46,920 bases of DNA from Syntrophomonas wolfei subsp. methylbutyratica. GTDB taxonomy: Bacteria > Bacillota > Syntrophomonadia > Syntrophomonadales > Syntrophomonadaceae. The notes under the pieces are model-generated. The model saw nothing but the letters and a program-made list of their open reading frames with translations, was not told the origin of the DNA and ran no database searches. Location: the NCBI RefSeq assembly GCF_001570625.1, contig NZ_BBQT01000025.1:1-46920 (forward strand). The letters run 5' to 3'. The translations under genes were made by a program, and so were the position numbers. How positions within the stretch are numbered: the stretch's first letter is position 1; every line of letters starts with the position of its first letter. Of this stretch, positions 9,638 to 18,130 are shown one piece after another.

Positions 9638-9724
9638 ACTCCCGCTAGGAAACATCTCTCGTGCCGTAGTACATTCCTGAAGAGTTGCAATTTAATGTGT
9701 CAACAACCCCGTCCCCTTGACATC

Positions 9725-9955
9725 CTGAAGCAGTTGTAAGCGAGCTCCCGGGTGAGGACGAGATGAAGGGCATGGGTGCCGGTGGTATGGGTGGCATGGG
9801 TGGAATGGGCGGCATGATGTAGCCCTGTTCCTCCTTACCGGGAAGAAGCAGTATAAAAACAAACGGTTAAAAAAACAGCCGACCTTATTAAAGGGGTCGG
9901 CTGTTTTTTTCTATTTCGCAGCGGCAAATTCGGCTAGAATTTGCTCAAAAATACA
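9725..9955 (+). repeat. 231-bp perfect direct repeat, right copy
   Basis: Identical to 5868-6098. It begins inside a groEL 3' fragment that has no start or body, so this is not a second groEL. It ends inside the intact flavoprotein gene, showing that the ancestral order was groEL, terminator, flavoprotein gene. Confidence 0.95.
9869..9910. terminator. Bidirectional terminator, second copy
   Basis: The same CAGCCGACC/GGTCGGCTG hairpin with A and T tracts as at 6012-6053. Here it serves the minus-strand flavoprotein gene, whose stop codon adjoins it. Confidence 0.88.
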
Positions 9956-10861
9956 AGACACTGGCAGGATATCTTTAATTTTAAAGACATTTTGCCCGGC
10001 GAAAACTACGCCATCGTCTACCTGGCCCTCACGGGCATTGTTCAAAGCTTGAAGAATACAATAATCGGCCGAACAATTCTTTAGACAGGCATCACAATCT
10101 TCGGGCTCGGGAGCATCGTCCTCAGCAATGAGCCGGGCAAATTGGTTTTTAAGAGCCCGACCGGGCATTCCTACCGGACTTTTAATAATAATTACATCTT
10201 CTTCCCGGGCTTCAAGGTAGAGCTGCTTATATTCATCTGCCACCGAACATTCTTCACTTAAGACAAAGCGAGTAGCCATCTGAATCCCGCTGGCCCCGAG
10301 ATTAACCATTTCCGCCATATCCTTGCCGTCAACTATGCCCCCGGCGGCTATCACCGGAATATTAACGCTTTCTACGATTTCTGGCAATATGTCCTTGATG
10401 GAGCGGTCAGTTCCCAGGTGCCCGCCGGCTTCAGAACCTTCAGCCACTACCGCCGGAGCCCCTAATTTTTCCGCCAGGCGGGCGGCTTTGACCGATGATA
10501 CGATAGGAACCACGGCGGTGGTGGAATCCTGAATCCAGCGGAAGATATCCCGGGAAAAACCAGCCCCGGTAAAAATAATGTCTATCTTTTCATCTATGGC
10601 CGTTTTTACAAGTTCCGCAAACTGGCGGGCGGCAAACATTATGTTCACCCCCAGTATACCTCCCTCTGCCCGGCTGCGGGCCTGGCGTATTTCATCCTTC
10701 AATTCCGCAAGTGAAATACCAGTTGCGCCGATAACTCCTATACCACCGGCTCTGGCTACCGCCGAAGCCAGGGAAGCGGTAGAAACACGAACTGACATGC
10801 CTCCTTGAATAATGGGAAAACGGGGAATATAGTCAGCGATTCTGAGTGTTGGCAGTTGCAA
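9911..10861 (-). CDS. FMN-dependent FabK/nitronate monooxygenase-family oxidoreductase
   Basis: A 316-residue TIM-barrel flavoprotein. It has the family N-terminus PIIQGGMSVRVS, the AEGSEAGGHLG motif (His near the active site) and the phosphate-binding VIAAGGIVDG and GIQMATRF stretches. The family includes enoyl-ACP reductase FabK and nitronate monooxygenases. Unlike the FabK at 12345, it has a C-terminal Cys group (C-x2-C-x3-C-x5-C, in EDCDACLKNCSADYC) that could bind iron-sulfur or zinc. TTG 10861 is preferred for spacing from AGGAGGG; TTG 10867 is also possible. It diverges from the fab operon, so a role linked to lipid metabolism is likely but not shown. Confidence 0.85.
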   Translation of the reverse strand: MQLPTLRIADYIPRFPIIQGGMSVRVSTASLASAVARAGGIGVIGATGISLAELKDEIRQARSRAEGGILGVNIMFAARQFAELVKTAIDEKIDIIFTGAGFSRDIFRWIQDSTTAVVPIVSSVKAARLAEKLGAPAVVAEGSEAGGHLGTDRSIKDILPEIVESVNIPVIAAGGIVDGKDMAEMVNLGASGIQMATRFVLSEECSVADEYKQLYLEAREEDVIIIKSPVGMPGRALKNQFARLIAEDDAPEPEDCDACLKNCSADYCILQALNNAREGQVDDGVVFAGQNVFKIKDILPVSCIFEQILAEFAAAK

Positions 10862-10959
10862 AATCAAATCCCTCCTACGATAAAATGTAAAAAAATAACA
10901 TAAATAAAATAAATTGCTTTTATTATCATGTCTAATTTATTATAATTGATTCATATTCA

Positions 10960-10993
10960 CAATTGAAGCATATAGCGGGAAATGCTTCAATTG
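10960..10993. promoter_or_regulatory. 12-bp inverted repeat between divergent fab-type genes
   Basis: CAATTGAAGCAT (10960-10971) and ATGCTTCAATTG (10982-10993) form a perfect inverted repeat with a 10-bp gap, 21 bp upstream of the -35 box of the fabH promoter. The shape fits a dimeric regulator site. It does not match the FapR operator as I know it. The AT-rich stretch 10868-10959 probably carries the promoter of the flavoprotein gene. Confidence 0.5.
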
Positions 10994-11013
10994 TCAAACA
11001 ATTGCGAAAACTC

Positions 11014-11042
11014 TTGACTTTTTTTCCCTGGGTTGGTTTAAT
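11014..11042 (+). promoter_or_regulatory. Probable promoter of the fab operon
   Basis: TTGACT (11014-11019), 17 bp and TTTAAT (11037-11042). It lies downstream of the inverted repeat at 10960-10993 and leaves a leader of about 300 bases. Confidence 0.5.
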
Positions 11043-11088
11043 ATCTTATGCGATAGATTTATACAAAATTGTGCACAAGTATTAGTAA

Positions 11089-11167
11089 GAAAAGTGAGGA
11101 GTGAGGGGTAAGGTGTGAGGGGTTTCCTACTACATCTTACTATTCAAGCGCCTACTAACTCACTTTT
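11089..11167. repeat. Small inverted-repeat element in the fabH leader
   Basis: GAAAAGTGAG (11089-11098) and CTCACTTTTC (11158-11167) are perfect inverted repeats. The left end continues as a purine-rich GAGG run (to about 11127) that recurs as AAGAAAAGTGAGGGG at 17948-17963 downstream of accD. It may be a small dispersed repeat. Bases 11168-11356 otherwise show only a weak GGTGG ribosome site before fabH. Confidence 0.45.
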
Positions 11168-11356
11168 CATCGGTGGTTGCGGCCGCTGGTCATGAGGGGT
11201 TCTGATGAAATTTGAATTTTTAGCAAAATACCTTTTGTTTACAAAGTATTACAAAAATATGACGAGCGAATATGGTGGAGATGAGTACAATTATCCGGTG
11301 AAGTTTAACTTTTTTAAGGTTCAAGCTAAAATGATTTGTACAAGGTGGTGCATTAA

Positions 11357-12355
11357 TTGAAGATTCAGATACTGGGGATGGGACATTCCCTTCCCGAAGG
11401 AATACTCAACAACCAGGAACTTGAGCAAATGGTGGATACCAGTAACGAATGGATTGTAGAGAGAACCGGTATACGGGAGCGCCGGATTGCCGATAAGGAT
11501 ACGGCTACTTCGGACTTATGCTGGCAAGCAGCCAAAATAGCTTTGGAACGCTCCGCTACTGAAGCAAAAGATTTGGATTTAATAATTGTGGGCACATCCA
11601 GCCCGGACATGCTCTTTCCTTCCACCGCCTGCATAGTACAGGAGCGTTTGGGCGCCCGTAATGCTGCTGCCTTCGATGTTGAAGCTGGTTGTACCGGCTT
11701 TGTCTATGCTCTGGGCATAGCAGAAAAATTTCTCCTCTCCCCGGAATACAAGAAAATACTGGTAATAGGCGCTGATCTCTGTTCCCGTTTCACTGATTAT
11801 ACTGACCGCAATACCTGCGTTTTATTTGGGGATGGAGCCGGTGCGGCCGTAGTAGGAAAAGGAGACTTGGGGCCCGGGATTTTGAGCAGTTATCTGGGGG
11901 CCGATGGTTCAGGAGGAAAACACCTTTACATGCCTGCCGGCGGTTCGGCTTTACCCCCCAGTAAAGAGACCGTGGAACAACGGCTGCACTTTATAAGAAT
12001 GGACGGCAATGAGATATTTAGATTTGCTACCAAAATTGTGGTGGCGGTGAGCGAAAAGCTGCTCTCCCAAGCAGGTTTGAGCTACCAGGATGTAGATTTT
12101 TTTATTCCGCACCAGGCTAATCTGCGCATAATAAAAACCGCCATGAAAAGGATGAGGATTCCGGCGGAAAAAACCTTGATCAATCTGGATCACTTTGGTA
12201 ATATGAGTGCTGCCTGCATTCCGGTTGGCTTGTCCATGGCCGAAGAGGCGGGGAAACTTAAAAATGGAGACCTCGTTTTGATGGTGGCCTTTGGTGCCGG
12301 CTTGAGCTATGGTGGAATTCTCTTGCGATGGGGGAGGGATCAGGATGTTTTTTAA
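11357..12355 (+). CDS. fabH: 3-oxoacyl-ACP synthase III FabH
   Basis: Starts fatty-acid chains by condensing acetyl-CoA (or a branched starter) with malonyl-ACP. At 332 residues it is the normal length. The catalytic triad is visible: Cys112 (EAGCTGFVYAL), His252 (IPHQANLR) and Asn282 (HFGNMSAA). It starts at TTG 11357 with only a weak AAGGTGG site. First gene of the fab operon; it overlaps fabK by 11 bases. Confidence 0.96.
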   Translation: MKIQILGMGHSLPEGILNNQELEQMVDTSNEWIVERTGIRERRIADKDTATSDLCWQAAKIALERSATEAKDLDLIIVGTSSPDMLFPSTACIVQERLGARNAAAFDVEAGCTGFVYALGIAEKFLLSPEYKKILVIGADLCSRFTDYTDRNTCVLFGDGAGAAVVGKGDLGPGILSSYLGADGSGGKHLYMPAGGSALPPSKETVEQRLHFIRMDGNEIFRFATKIVVAVSEKLLSQAGLSYQDVDFFIPHQANLRIIKTAMKRMRIPAEKTLINLDHFGNMSAACIPVGLSMAEEAGKLKNGDLVLMVAFGAGLSYGGILLRWGRDQDVF

Positions 12356-13298
12356 GACGCTTCTCTGTGATTTATTAAATATTGAATATCCTCTTATTCA
12401 AGGTGCCATGGCCTGGATAGCCGGGGGAAATTTGGCCGCTGCCGTATCTCAGGCTGGGGGGTTGGGAGTTATAGGAGCTTCCGGAGCTGAACCCGCCTGG
12501 ATAAAGCAGGAGATTGAGCAGGTAAGGAAGCTGACCGGCAAGCCTTTCGGGGTCAACCTGATGCTGGCGGCTCCCGGTATTGAAAAGGTAATAGAGCTTA
12601 TTATCCAGGAAAAAGTCCCGGTAGTAACCACTGGAGGCGGCAATCCTGGCCCTTATATGGAAAGGCTGAAAGCTGCCGGAATAAAGGTCATACCGGTAGT
12701 GGCTTCGGTAGCCCTGGCCCGGCGTCTCAGCCGTCTGGGGGCGGATGCGGTAATCGCCGAGGGAACGGAGTCAGGAGGTCATGTGGGGGAGATGACAACC
12801 ATGTGCCTGGTGCCTATGGTGGTGGATGCGGTTGATGTTCCGGTAATAGCCGCCGGAGGTATTGCCGATGGCCGGGGTTTCATGGCGGCTCTGGCTCTGG
12901 GAGCCCAGGGGGTGCAAATGGGAACCCGTTTTATCTGTGCAGAGGAATGCAATGTACACCCGGCTTACCAGCAAAGAGTAATCAAGGCTAAAGACCGCGA
13001 TACGGTAATATGCGGCCAGTCAACCGGGCATCCGGTTCGGGCTATTCGCAACCAGTTTACCCGGGAGTATCTCAAGAGCGAAAAGATGGGTGCGGGTCAG
13101 GAAGAATTGGAAAGACTAGGCCAGGGTCGTTACCCGGCAGCGGCGGTGGAAGGGCGCATAGACGAGGGAAGTGTTTTGGCCGGGCAGATTTGCGGCCTGG
13201 TTAATCAGGTGCAGCCCGCCGCAGGAATTGTGGCTGATATTATAAGTGATGCCTGCCAAGTAAAGAATATTCTGGGGGGGATAGAATGCCAAGAATAG
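12345..13298 (+). CDS. fabK: Enoyl-ACP reductase II FabK
   Basis: An FMN- and NAD(P)H-dependent enoyl-ACP reductase for the last step of each elongation cycle, 317 residues. The barrel motifs are PLIQGAMAWIAGG, AEGTESGGHVGE (active-site His) and VIAAGGIADGRG. The start at 12345 is chosen because GGGGGAGGG precedes it within the fabH end; an upstream in-frame start would overlap fabH further. Placement in the fab operon supports FabK rather than nitronate monooxygenase. No FabI is in view. Confidence 0.93.
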   Translation: MFFKTLLCDLLNIEYPLIQGAMAWIAGGNLAAAVSQAGGLGVIGASGAEPAWIKQEIEQVRKLTGKPFGVNLMLAAPGIEKVIELIIQEKVPVVTTGGGNPGPYMERLKAAGIKVIPVVASVALARRLSRLGADAVIAEGTESGGHVGEMTTMCLVPMVVDAVDVPVIAAGGIADGRGFMAALALGAQGVQMGTRFICAEECNVHPAYQQRVIKAKDRDTVICGQSTGHPVRAIRNQFTREYLKSEKMGAGQEELERLGQGRYPAAAVEGRIDEGSVLAGQICGLVNQVQPAAGIVADIISDACQVKNILGGIECQE

Positions 13299-14209
13299 CT
13301 TTTGTTTTTCCCGGCCAGGGTGCGCAATATCCGGGAATGGGAAAGGAATTGGCCGAAAAATACGAGGAAGCGGCCCAGGTTTTTACCGCAGCGGATAGAA
13401 TCAGTCCCTACAGCATAAGCAGCCTTTGTTTTACCGGCCCGGCGGAGCAATTGAACCAGACCGAGTTTGCTCAACCTGCCTTGCTTACCAGCAGCCTGGC
13501 AGCTCTGGTTGTAGCCAAAAAACTGGGAATTTGTGCTGACATTTTGGCTGGCCTCAGTTTGGGAGAATACACTGCTCTGGTGGCGGCTGGAGCCTTGAGC
13601 CTGGAGGAAGCTCTTCCCCTGGTACAGAAGCGGGCAATATTAATGCAGGAAGCTGTTCCTCCCGGGGAGGGAGCAATGGCGGCGGTTTTAGGAATGGAAG
13701 CCAGCCGGCTGGAGGACTTTTGCGCTATGGCAAGAGGTCAGGTGGGGATTGCTAACTACAATTGTCCGGGGCAACTGGTTATTTCGGGGGAAAAGGAAGC
13801 GGTTCAGGCAGTGACTGCCAGCATCAAGGAAGCAGGCGGGCGGGTAATACCCCTGGCGGTAAGCGTCCCCTCGCACAGCCCGCTAATGTATGAGGCGGCC
13901 ATGAAACTGAAAGCGGAGCTGGCGCAGGTGAAGTGGCAAGAGCCCCTTATCCCGGTGGTAAGCAATGTAAATGCCCGGGAAAACGGAGCTCCTGACTTTG
14001 AGGAATTGCTGGCCCAACAGCTTTTTAAGCCGGTACTTTGGGAACAAAGTATCAGGTATATGATGGATAAAGCCGATTATTTTGTGGAAATAGGTCCCGG
14101 CTCCACCCTCTCCGGTTTGATCAAGAAGATTGACCGCCATCGGGTGCTGGGGCAGGTGGAAAATTTGTCATCACTGGAAAAGCTTATAAAAAAGGTGGAA
14201 TCGCTATGA
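13286..14209 (+). CDS. fabD: Malonyl-CoA:ACP transacylase FabD
   Basis: Transfers malonyl from CoA to ACP. It is 307 residues and begins IAFVFPGQGAQYPGMGKEL, the family signature. The nucleophile is Ser91 in GLSLGEY, where many FabD enzymes have GHSLGEY. His197 lies in SVPSHSPL, and the Gln-rich N-terminal loop forms the oxyanion site. It overlaps both fabK and fabG by a few bases, so the genes are translationally coupled. Confidence 0.95.
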   Translation: MPRIAFVFPGQGAQYPGMGKELAEKYEEAAQVFTAADRISPYSISSLCFTGPAEQLNQTEFAQPALLTSSLAALVVAKKLGICADILAGLSLGEYTALVAAGALSLEEALPLVQKRAILMQEAVPPGEGAMAAVLGMEASRLEDFCAMARGQVGIANYNCPGQLVISGEKEAVQAVTASIKEAGGRVIPLAVSVPSHSPLMYEAAMKLKAELAQVKWQEPLIPVVSNVNARENGAPDFEELLAQQLFKPVLWEQSIRYMMDKADYFVEIGPGSTLSGLIKKIDRHRVLGQVENLSSLEKLIKKVESL

Positions 14210-14973
14210 GTGCAAAGGTAGCATTGGTAACCGGGAGTTCCCGGGGTATAGGCCGGGCCATCGCCCTGCAGCTGGCCCGGGAAGGGTACCGGGTAGTAGT
14301 AAACTACTATGATAACCCGCAGGAAAGCCCAGAAATAATTAAGGAAAACCAGGAACAAGCCCGGCAGGTACTGCAGGAAATAGAAGCAGCCGGGAGTACT
14401 GGCATCATGGTAGGTGCTGATGTTTCTGACCCGGCTATGGCCCGGGAGCTGGTAGAGGCGGCTATCAAGGAGTATGGTCAGATTGATGTCCTGGTAAATA
14501 ATGCCGGAATCAATAAGGATCAATTGATATTGCGTATAAATGACGAGGAATGGGATAAGTTAATAAATACCAATTTAAGCTCGGCTTTTTATTGTTGCCG
14601 GGCCGCTCTCAAGCAGATGGTGAGAAAGCGTTATGGTAGAATAATTAATATCTCTTCAGTGGTAGGCTTAAGTGGAAATGCGGGACAGGCCCATTATTCC
14701 GCCTCCAAGGCAGGACTGTTGGGATTGACTTTTTCTATAGCCCGGGAATATGGAGCGCGGGGTATCACGGCCAATGTGATTGCCCCCGGCTATATCCAGA
14801 GTGATATGACGGCCGGTTTCAGTCCAGAGCTGAAGGAAAAGATGCTCTCGACAATTGCCGTAGGCAGGTTGGGAACCCCGGAAGATATCGCCGGGGTGGT
14901 GGCCTTTTTGGCTTCGGATGCGGCTGCTTATATTACCGCCCAGGTTATAAAGGTGGATGGAGGATTGTCCTAA
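14206..14973 (+). CDS. fabG: 3-oxoacyl-ACP reductase FabG
   Basis: An NADPH-dependent short-chain dehydrogenase that reduces the 3-keto group in chain elongation, 255 residues. It has the cofactor motif TGSSRGIGRAIA (residues 9-20), NNAG (98-101), and catalytic Ser151, Tyr164 and Lys168 (Y-S-A-S-K). A somewhat longer loop at residues 35-60 than in short FabG forms is the only oddity. Its ATG overlaps the fabD stop. Confidence 0.94.
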   Translation: MSAKVALVTGSSRGIGRAIALQLAREGYRVVVNYYDNPQESPEIIKENQEQARQVLQEIEAAGSTGIMVGADVSDPAMARELVEAAIKEYGQIDVLVNNAGINKDQLILRINDEEWDKLINTNLSSAFYCCRAALKQMVRKRYGRIINISSVVGLSGNAGQAHYSASKAGLLGLTFSIAREYGARGITANVIAPGYIQSDMTAGFSPELKEKMLSTIAVGRLGTPEDIAGVVAFLASDAAAYITAQVIKVDGGLS

Positions 14974-15001
14974 ATAAAAAATATTGAGGAGGAAATAGAA
15001 A

Positions 15002-15235
15002 GTGAACGTATTTGAGGAACTGAAAAAGATTATTGTGGAGATCAAGGATATTCCCGAGGACGAAATCCAGCTCGAAGCAAAATTTGCCGAGGATCTGGAG
15101 GCTGACTCCCTGGATATCGTGGAGATGCTGATGCTGCTGGAAGAGAAATTTGACATCCAGATTCCCGAAGAAGAAGCAGCCAAACTGAAAACCGTTAAAA
15201 ACGTGGTGGATTACGTAGAAGCAAAGTTGCAGTAA
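15002..15235 (+). CDS. acpP: Acyl carrier protein
   Basis: The 77-residue acidic helical carrier of growing acyl chains. Ser36 in EADSLDIVE is the 4'-phosphopantetheine site. It starts at GTG 15002 after GAGGAGG. It lies between fabG and fabF, the usual order. Confidence 0.97.
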   Translation: MNVFEELKKIIVEIKDIPEDEIQLEAKFAEDLEADSLDIVEMLMLLEEKFDIQIPEEEAAKLKTVKNVVDYVEAKLQ

Positions 15236-15260
15236 ACGGTATAAGTAGAGAGGTGATTAC

Positions 15261-16499
15261 ATGACCGCTCGCCGCGTGGTAATTACTGGTTTGGGGATGA
15301 TTTCCCCTATTGGCAATAATAAAAAGGACTTTTGGGATAATTTGATAGAAGGGCGTGGCGGCATAGGCCAGATTGACCGTTTTGACGCCAGCGATTTTCC
15401 TACCCGGATTGCAGCCCAGGTGAAGGATTTCAATGTGCAGGATTATATCCCCCGCAAGGATGCCCGGCGCATGGACCTTTTTGTCCAGTACGCTTGTTCC
15501 GCGGCCAGAATTGCGGTAGAAGACGCCGGATTGCAGCTTGATGCTGCTGAAGCTCCGCGGGTGGGGGTATGGATAGGCTCCGGTATTGGAGGAATTCAAA
15601 CCTTTGAGGAACAACATGCCAAAATGCTGCAAAAAGGCGTAAACGGATTAAGTCCTTTCTTTATTCCCATGATGATTTCCAACATGGCCGCCGGGCAAGT
15701 GGCCATCATGCTGGGAGCGAGAGGACCCAATGGCTGCACAGTAACCGCCTGTGCCTCGGGTAGTAATTCCATCGGAGAGGCTCTGCAATTGATCCGCCTG
15801 GGCAAGGCTGACGTAATGATAGCCGGAGGAACTGAAGCTTCCATTACTCCGGTGGCTGTAGGGGGTTTTTGTGCCATGAAGGCTCTTTCTACCGCCAATG
15901 AGGACCCCAGCCGGGCCTGCCGCCCCTTTGATATCAAACGTGATGGTTTTGTCATGGGCGAAGGAGCAGCTATCCTGGTTCTGGAGGAAATGGAGCATGC
16001 CCTGAGGCGTGGGGCCAGGATTTATGCGGAATTGGCCGGCTACGGCGCCAGTGCCGATGCGGTTCATATGGTGCAGCCGGATATTGAAGGCCGGGGAGCG
16101 GCCCTGGCGTTTTCCATGGCCCTGGCTGATGCCGGCATCAAGCCGGAAGAGGTTGATTATATCAATGCCCATGGCACCGGCACCGAGCTTAATGATCAGG
16201 TGGAAACCAGGGCTATAAAGAGTGTATTTGCGGAGCATAGCTACCAAATGCTGGTTAGTTCAACCAAGCCCTATACTGGGCACATGTTGGGGGCGGCAGG
16301 GGCCATAGAATTGATTGCTTCGGTTTTATCTCTGGTGAATAATAGCGTTCCTCCCACCCTGAACCTGGAAGAGCCTGATCCCCTTTGTGACCTGGACTAT
16401 GTGCCGGGAAAGGCCCGGCAGAAGGAATTAAAGGTGGTTCTATCCGATTCCCTGGGTTTTGGGGGACATAATGCGGCCCTGGTGATACGGAAAATTTAG
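15261..16499 (+). CDS. fabF: 3-oxoacyl-ACP synthase II FabF
   Basis: The condensing enzyme for chain elongation, 412 residues. The catalytic Cys164 (VTACASGSNS), His304 (NAHGTGTELND) and His341 (PYTGHMLGAAG) are all present. AGAGAGGTGATTAC lies before the ATG. The gap to fabZ contains a solo MITE-like end. Confidence 0.96.
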   Translation: MTARRVVITGLGMISPIGNNKKDFWDNLIEGRGGIGQIDRFDASDFPTRIAAQVKDFNVQDYIPRKDARRMDLFVQYACSAARIAVEDAGLQLDAAEAPRVGVWIGSGIGGIQTFEEQHAKMLQKGVNGLSPFFIPMMISNMAAGQVAIMLGARGPNGCTVTACASGSNSIGEALQLIRLGKADVMIAGGTEASITPVAVGGFCAMKALSTANEDPSRACRPFDIKRDGFVMGEGAAILVLEEMEHALRRGARIYAELAGYGASADAVHMVQPDIEGRGAALAFSMALADAGIKPEEVDYINAHGTGTELNDQVETRAIKSVFAEHSYQMLVSSTKPYTGHMLGAAGAIELIASVLSLVNNSVPPTLNLEEPDPLCDLDYVPGKARQKELKVVLSDSLGFGGHNAALVIRKI

Positions 16500-16530
16500 T
16501 GTTAACTCTTCTACAATAAGAAACTAGTAT

Positions 16531-16570
16531 TATTATGCAACCCTTATGCAACATAAAGAGTTATTGCAGT
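16531..16570 (-). repeat. Solo end of the MITE-like repeat inside the fab operon
   Basis: TATGCAACCCTTATGCAACATAAAGAGTTATTGCAGT-type sequence matches the outer 40 bases of copy 1 (TATGCAACCCTCATGCAAC... TTTTTGCAGT) with a few changes. It sits between fabF and fabZ and carries no terminator-like T tract. Confidence 0.55.
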
Positions 16571-16640
16571 GGAGTTATTGTTACCCCCATAATTCATTCC
16601 GCTTTTGTGCTGGGGTTTGGTGAAAGGAATGGTTGATGTA

Positions 16641-17075
16641 ATGAAAAAACTGGAGTTGAATATCGAAGAAATAATGAAGATTCTACCCCACCGTTATCCT
16701 TTCCTGCTGGTAGATCGCATTATTGAACTGCTACCCGGGGAGAGGGCCGTGGGCATAAAAAACCTGAGTGTTAACGAACCCTTTTTTCCCGGACATTTCC
16801 CCGGTCATCCGGTAATGCCCGGAGTGCTCATGATAGAGGCCATGGCCCAGGTTGGCGCCTGCGCCATATTGTGTGATGAAAAATATCAGGGCCGTCTGGG
16901 TTACCTGGCGGGAGTGGATCGTATTCGCTTCAAGCGTATGGCTGCTCCCGGCGACAGCTTGTTGATTACTACCGAATTCACTGCGATTAAGGGTAATATT
17001 GGCAAGGGAAAGGGGCAGATAAAGATTAACGAGGAAATGGTTTGCGGAGGTGAATTCCTGTTTGCCCTGGGTTAA
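16641..17075 (+). CDS. fabZ: 3-hydroxyacyl-ACP dehydratase FabZ
   Basis: Removes water from 3-hydroxyacyl-ACP. It is a 144-residue hotdog-fold protein with the signature [14 protein letters not shown] (catalytic His) and [19 protein letters not shown] (catalytic Glu). The start is uncertain: ATG 16641 gives the usual N-terminus ([11 protein letters not shown]), while ATG 16629 or GTG 16620 are in frame nearby and the ribosome site AAAGGA lies at 16623-16628. Confidence 0.93.
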   Translation: MKKLELNIEEIMKILPHRYPFLLVDRIIELLPGERAVGIKNLSVNEPFFPGHFPGHPVMPGVLMIEAMAQVGACAILCDEKYQGRLGYLAGVDRIRFKRMAAPGDSLLITTEFTAIKGNIGKGKGQIKINEEMVCGGEFLFALG

Positions 17076-17095
17076 GAAGGTGCACACAGGAGGAA

Positions 17096-17947
17096 ATGAT
17101 AAAAAATACTTTTTCTCGAAAAAAATATTTTGCATTGAGCAGGAGAATGGAAAAGGAAGAAGAGGAGAAGAAAGTGGCTCTCCCCATAAACTGTCCTTCC
17201 TGCTCGGCCAGAATACCGGCAGAAGCCCTGCAGCGCAACCTGAAGGTCTGTCCTAAATGCCAGCACCATTTCTCTCTCAACGCACGTGAGCGTATTGACT
17301 TGATGGTTGATAACGGCAGCTTTCAGGAATTTGACGCTGATTTGAGTTCCTTCAATCTGCTGGATTTTCCCGGATACCAGGAAAAACTGGAAAAGGCTCA
17401 GGAACTTTCCGGTTCCCGTGAAGCCATAATTACTGGACTGGCCACCGTTGATGGACATAAGCTGGTTCTGGGGGTAATGGAGTCAAGTTTTATGATGGCC
17501 AGTATGGGTTCGGTAGTGGGAGAGAAGGTTTGCCGGGCGGTAGAACAGGCCATGGAGCTTTCCTGTCCCTTGTTAATTTGTTCTTGTTCCGGCGGAGCCC
17601 GTATGCAGGAAGGTATGGTCGCTTTGATGCAAATGGCCAAGACCAGTGCGGTACTGGGGAAGTTTAACCAGGCCGGATTGCTCTATATTTCTCTTTTGAC
17701 CCACCCCACCACCGGCGGAGTTTCAGCCAGCTTTGCTTCCCTGGCAGATATTATTCTGGCTGAGCCTGGCGCCCTTATTGGTTTTGCCGGCCCCCGGGTT
17801 ATTAAACAAACTATCGGGCAACAGCTGCCCCCCAGATTCCAGCGTTCCGAATTTCTACTGGAGCATGGCATGATTGATCTGCTGGTGGAACGATCACAGC
17901 TAAAAGAAACTCTGAGCAGCTTGCTGGGGCTTCATCAAGAAGGATAA
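17096..17947 (+). CDS. accD: Acetyl-CoA carboxylase carboxyltransferase beta subunit AccD
   Basis: With AccA it forms the carboxyltransferase that makes malonyl-CoA. It has 283 residues from this start. The N-terminal zinc ribbon is Cys33, Cys36, Cys52 and Cys55 (CPSC...CPKC). The crotonase-like core contains SGGARMQEGMVALMQMAK. The start is unsure: ATG 17096 has AGGAGG only two bases away, and ATG 17147 or GTG 17174 (behind GAGGAG) could be used instead. The biotin carrier AccB and carboxylase AccC are not in the window. Confidence 0.93.
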   Translation: MIKNTFSRKKYFALSRRMEKEEEEKKVALPINCPSCSARIPAEALQRNLKVCPKCQHHFSLNARERIDLMVDNGSFQEFDADLSSFNLLDFPGYQEKLEKAQELSGSREAIITGLATVDGHKLVLGVMESSFMMASMGSVVGEKVCRAVEQAMELSCPLLICSCSGGARMQEGMVALMQMAKTSAVLGKFNQAGLLYISLLTHPTTGGVSASFASLADIILAEPGALIGFAGPRVIKQTIGQQLPPRFQRSEFLLEHGMIDLLVERSQLKETLSSLLGLHQEG

Positions 17948-17981
17948 TAAGAAAAGTGAGGGGTTAAATTAGAGGTCGCTA

Positions 17982-18098
17982 TTAAGGTTGCACCCTGCGG
18001 GTGTCACTTTTAAGGTTGCACCCTGCGGGTGTCACTTTTAAGGTTGCACCCTGCGGGTACTCCTGGTGTTCCACCCTGCGGGTGTCACTATTAAGGTT
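17982..18098. repeat. Tandem hairpin repeat between accD and accA
   Basis: Four units carry the palindrome CACCCTGCGGGTG (17991-18003, 18019-18031, 18047-18059 with one end change, 18072-18084), spaced 28, 28 and 25 bases. The linker is TCACTTTTAAGGTTG. Each unit can form a short CACCC/GGGTG hairpin. One block, CACCCTGCGGG-ACTCCTG at 18047-18065, recurs at 31154-31172. No T tract follows, so simple termination is unlikely. Confidence 0.85.
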
Positions 18099-18130
18099 GT
18101 AGGTCAAATGAGCTTATGATGGAGGCAAGC

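Larger units (their letters stand above)
6099..9724. mobile_element. 3.6-kb accessory insert with inverted REP-like ends
   Basis: The insert lies exactly between the two 231-bp direct repeats. Its ends are imperfect inverted repeats: 6100-6126 reads ATGTCACGGGGACGGGGTTA-TTGACA, and the reverse complement of 9697-9723 is the same except for a few bases. The GGGGACGGGG words resemble the palindromic repeats that accompany RAYT (Y1) transposases, and a RAYT relic lies inside. Contents are two MITE-like repeats, a REP-like palindrome, a broken unknown gene, the RAYT relic, an inverted-repeat element and two AT-rich genes. Its mechanism of insertion is unknown. Confidence 0.7.

Noticed and set aside
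9725-9822. A second groEL gene
   Set aside because: Only the last 98 bases of groEL are present, as part of the 231-bp duplication; there is no start, promoter or body.
10960-10993. FapR operator
   Set aside because: The inverted repeat does not show the FapR consensus as I know it, and no fapR gene is in the window.
17982-18098. CRISPR array
   Set aside because: Units are 25-28 bases with no unique spacers; the whole unit repeats, so it is a tandem repeat.
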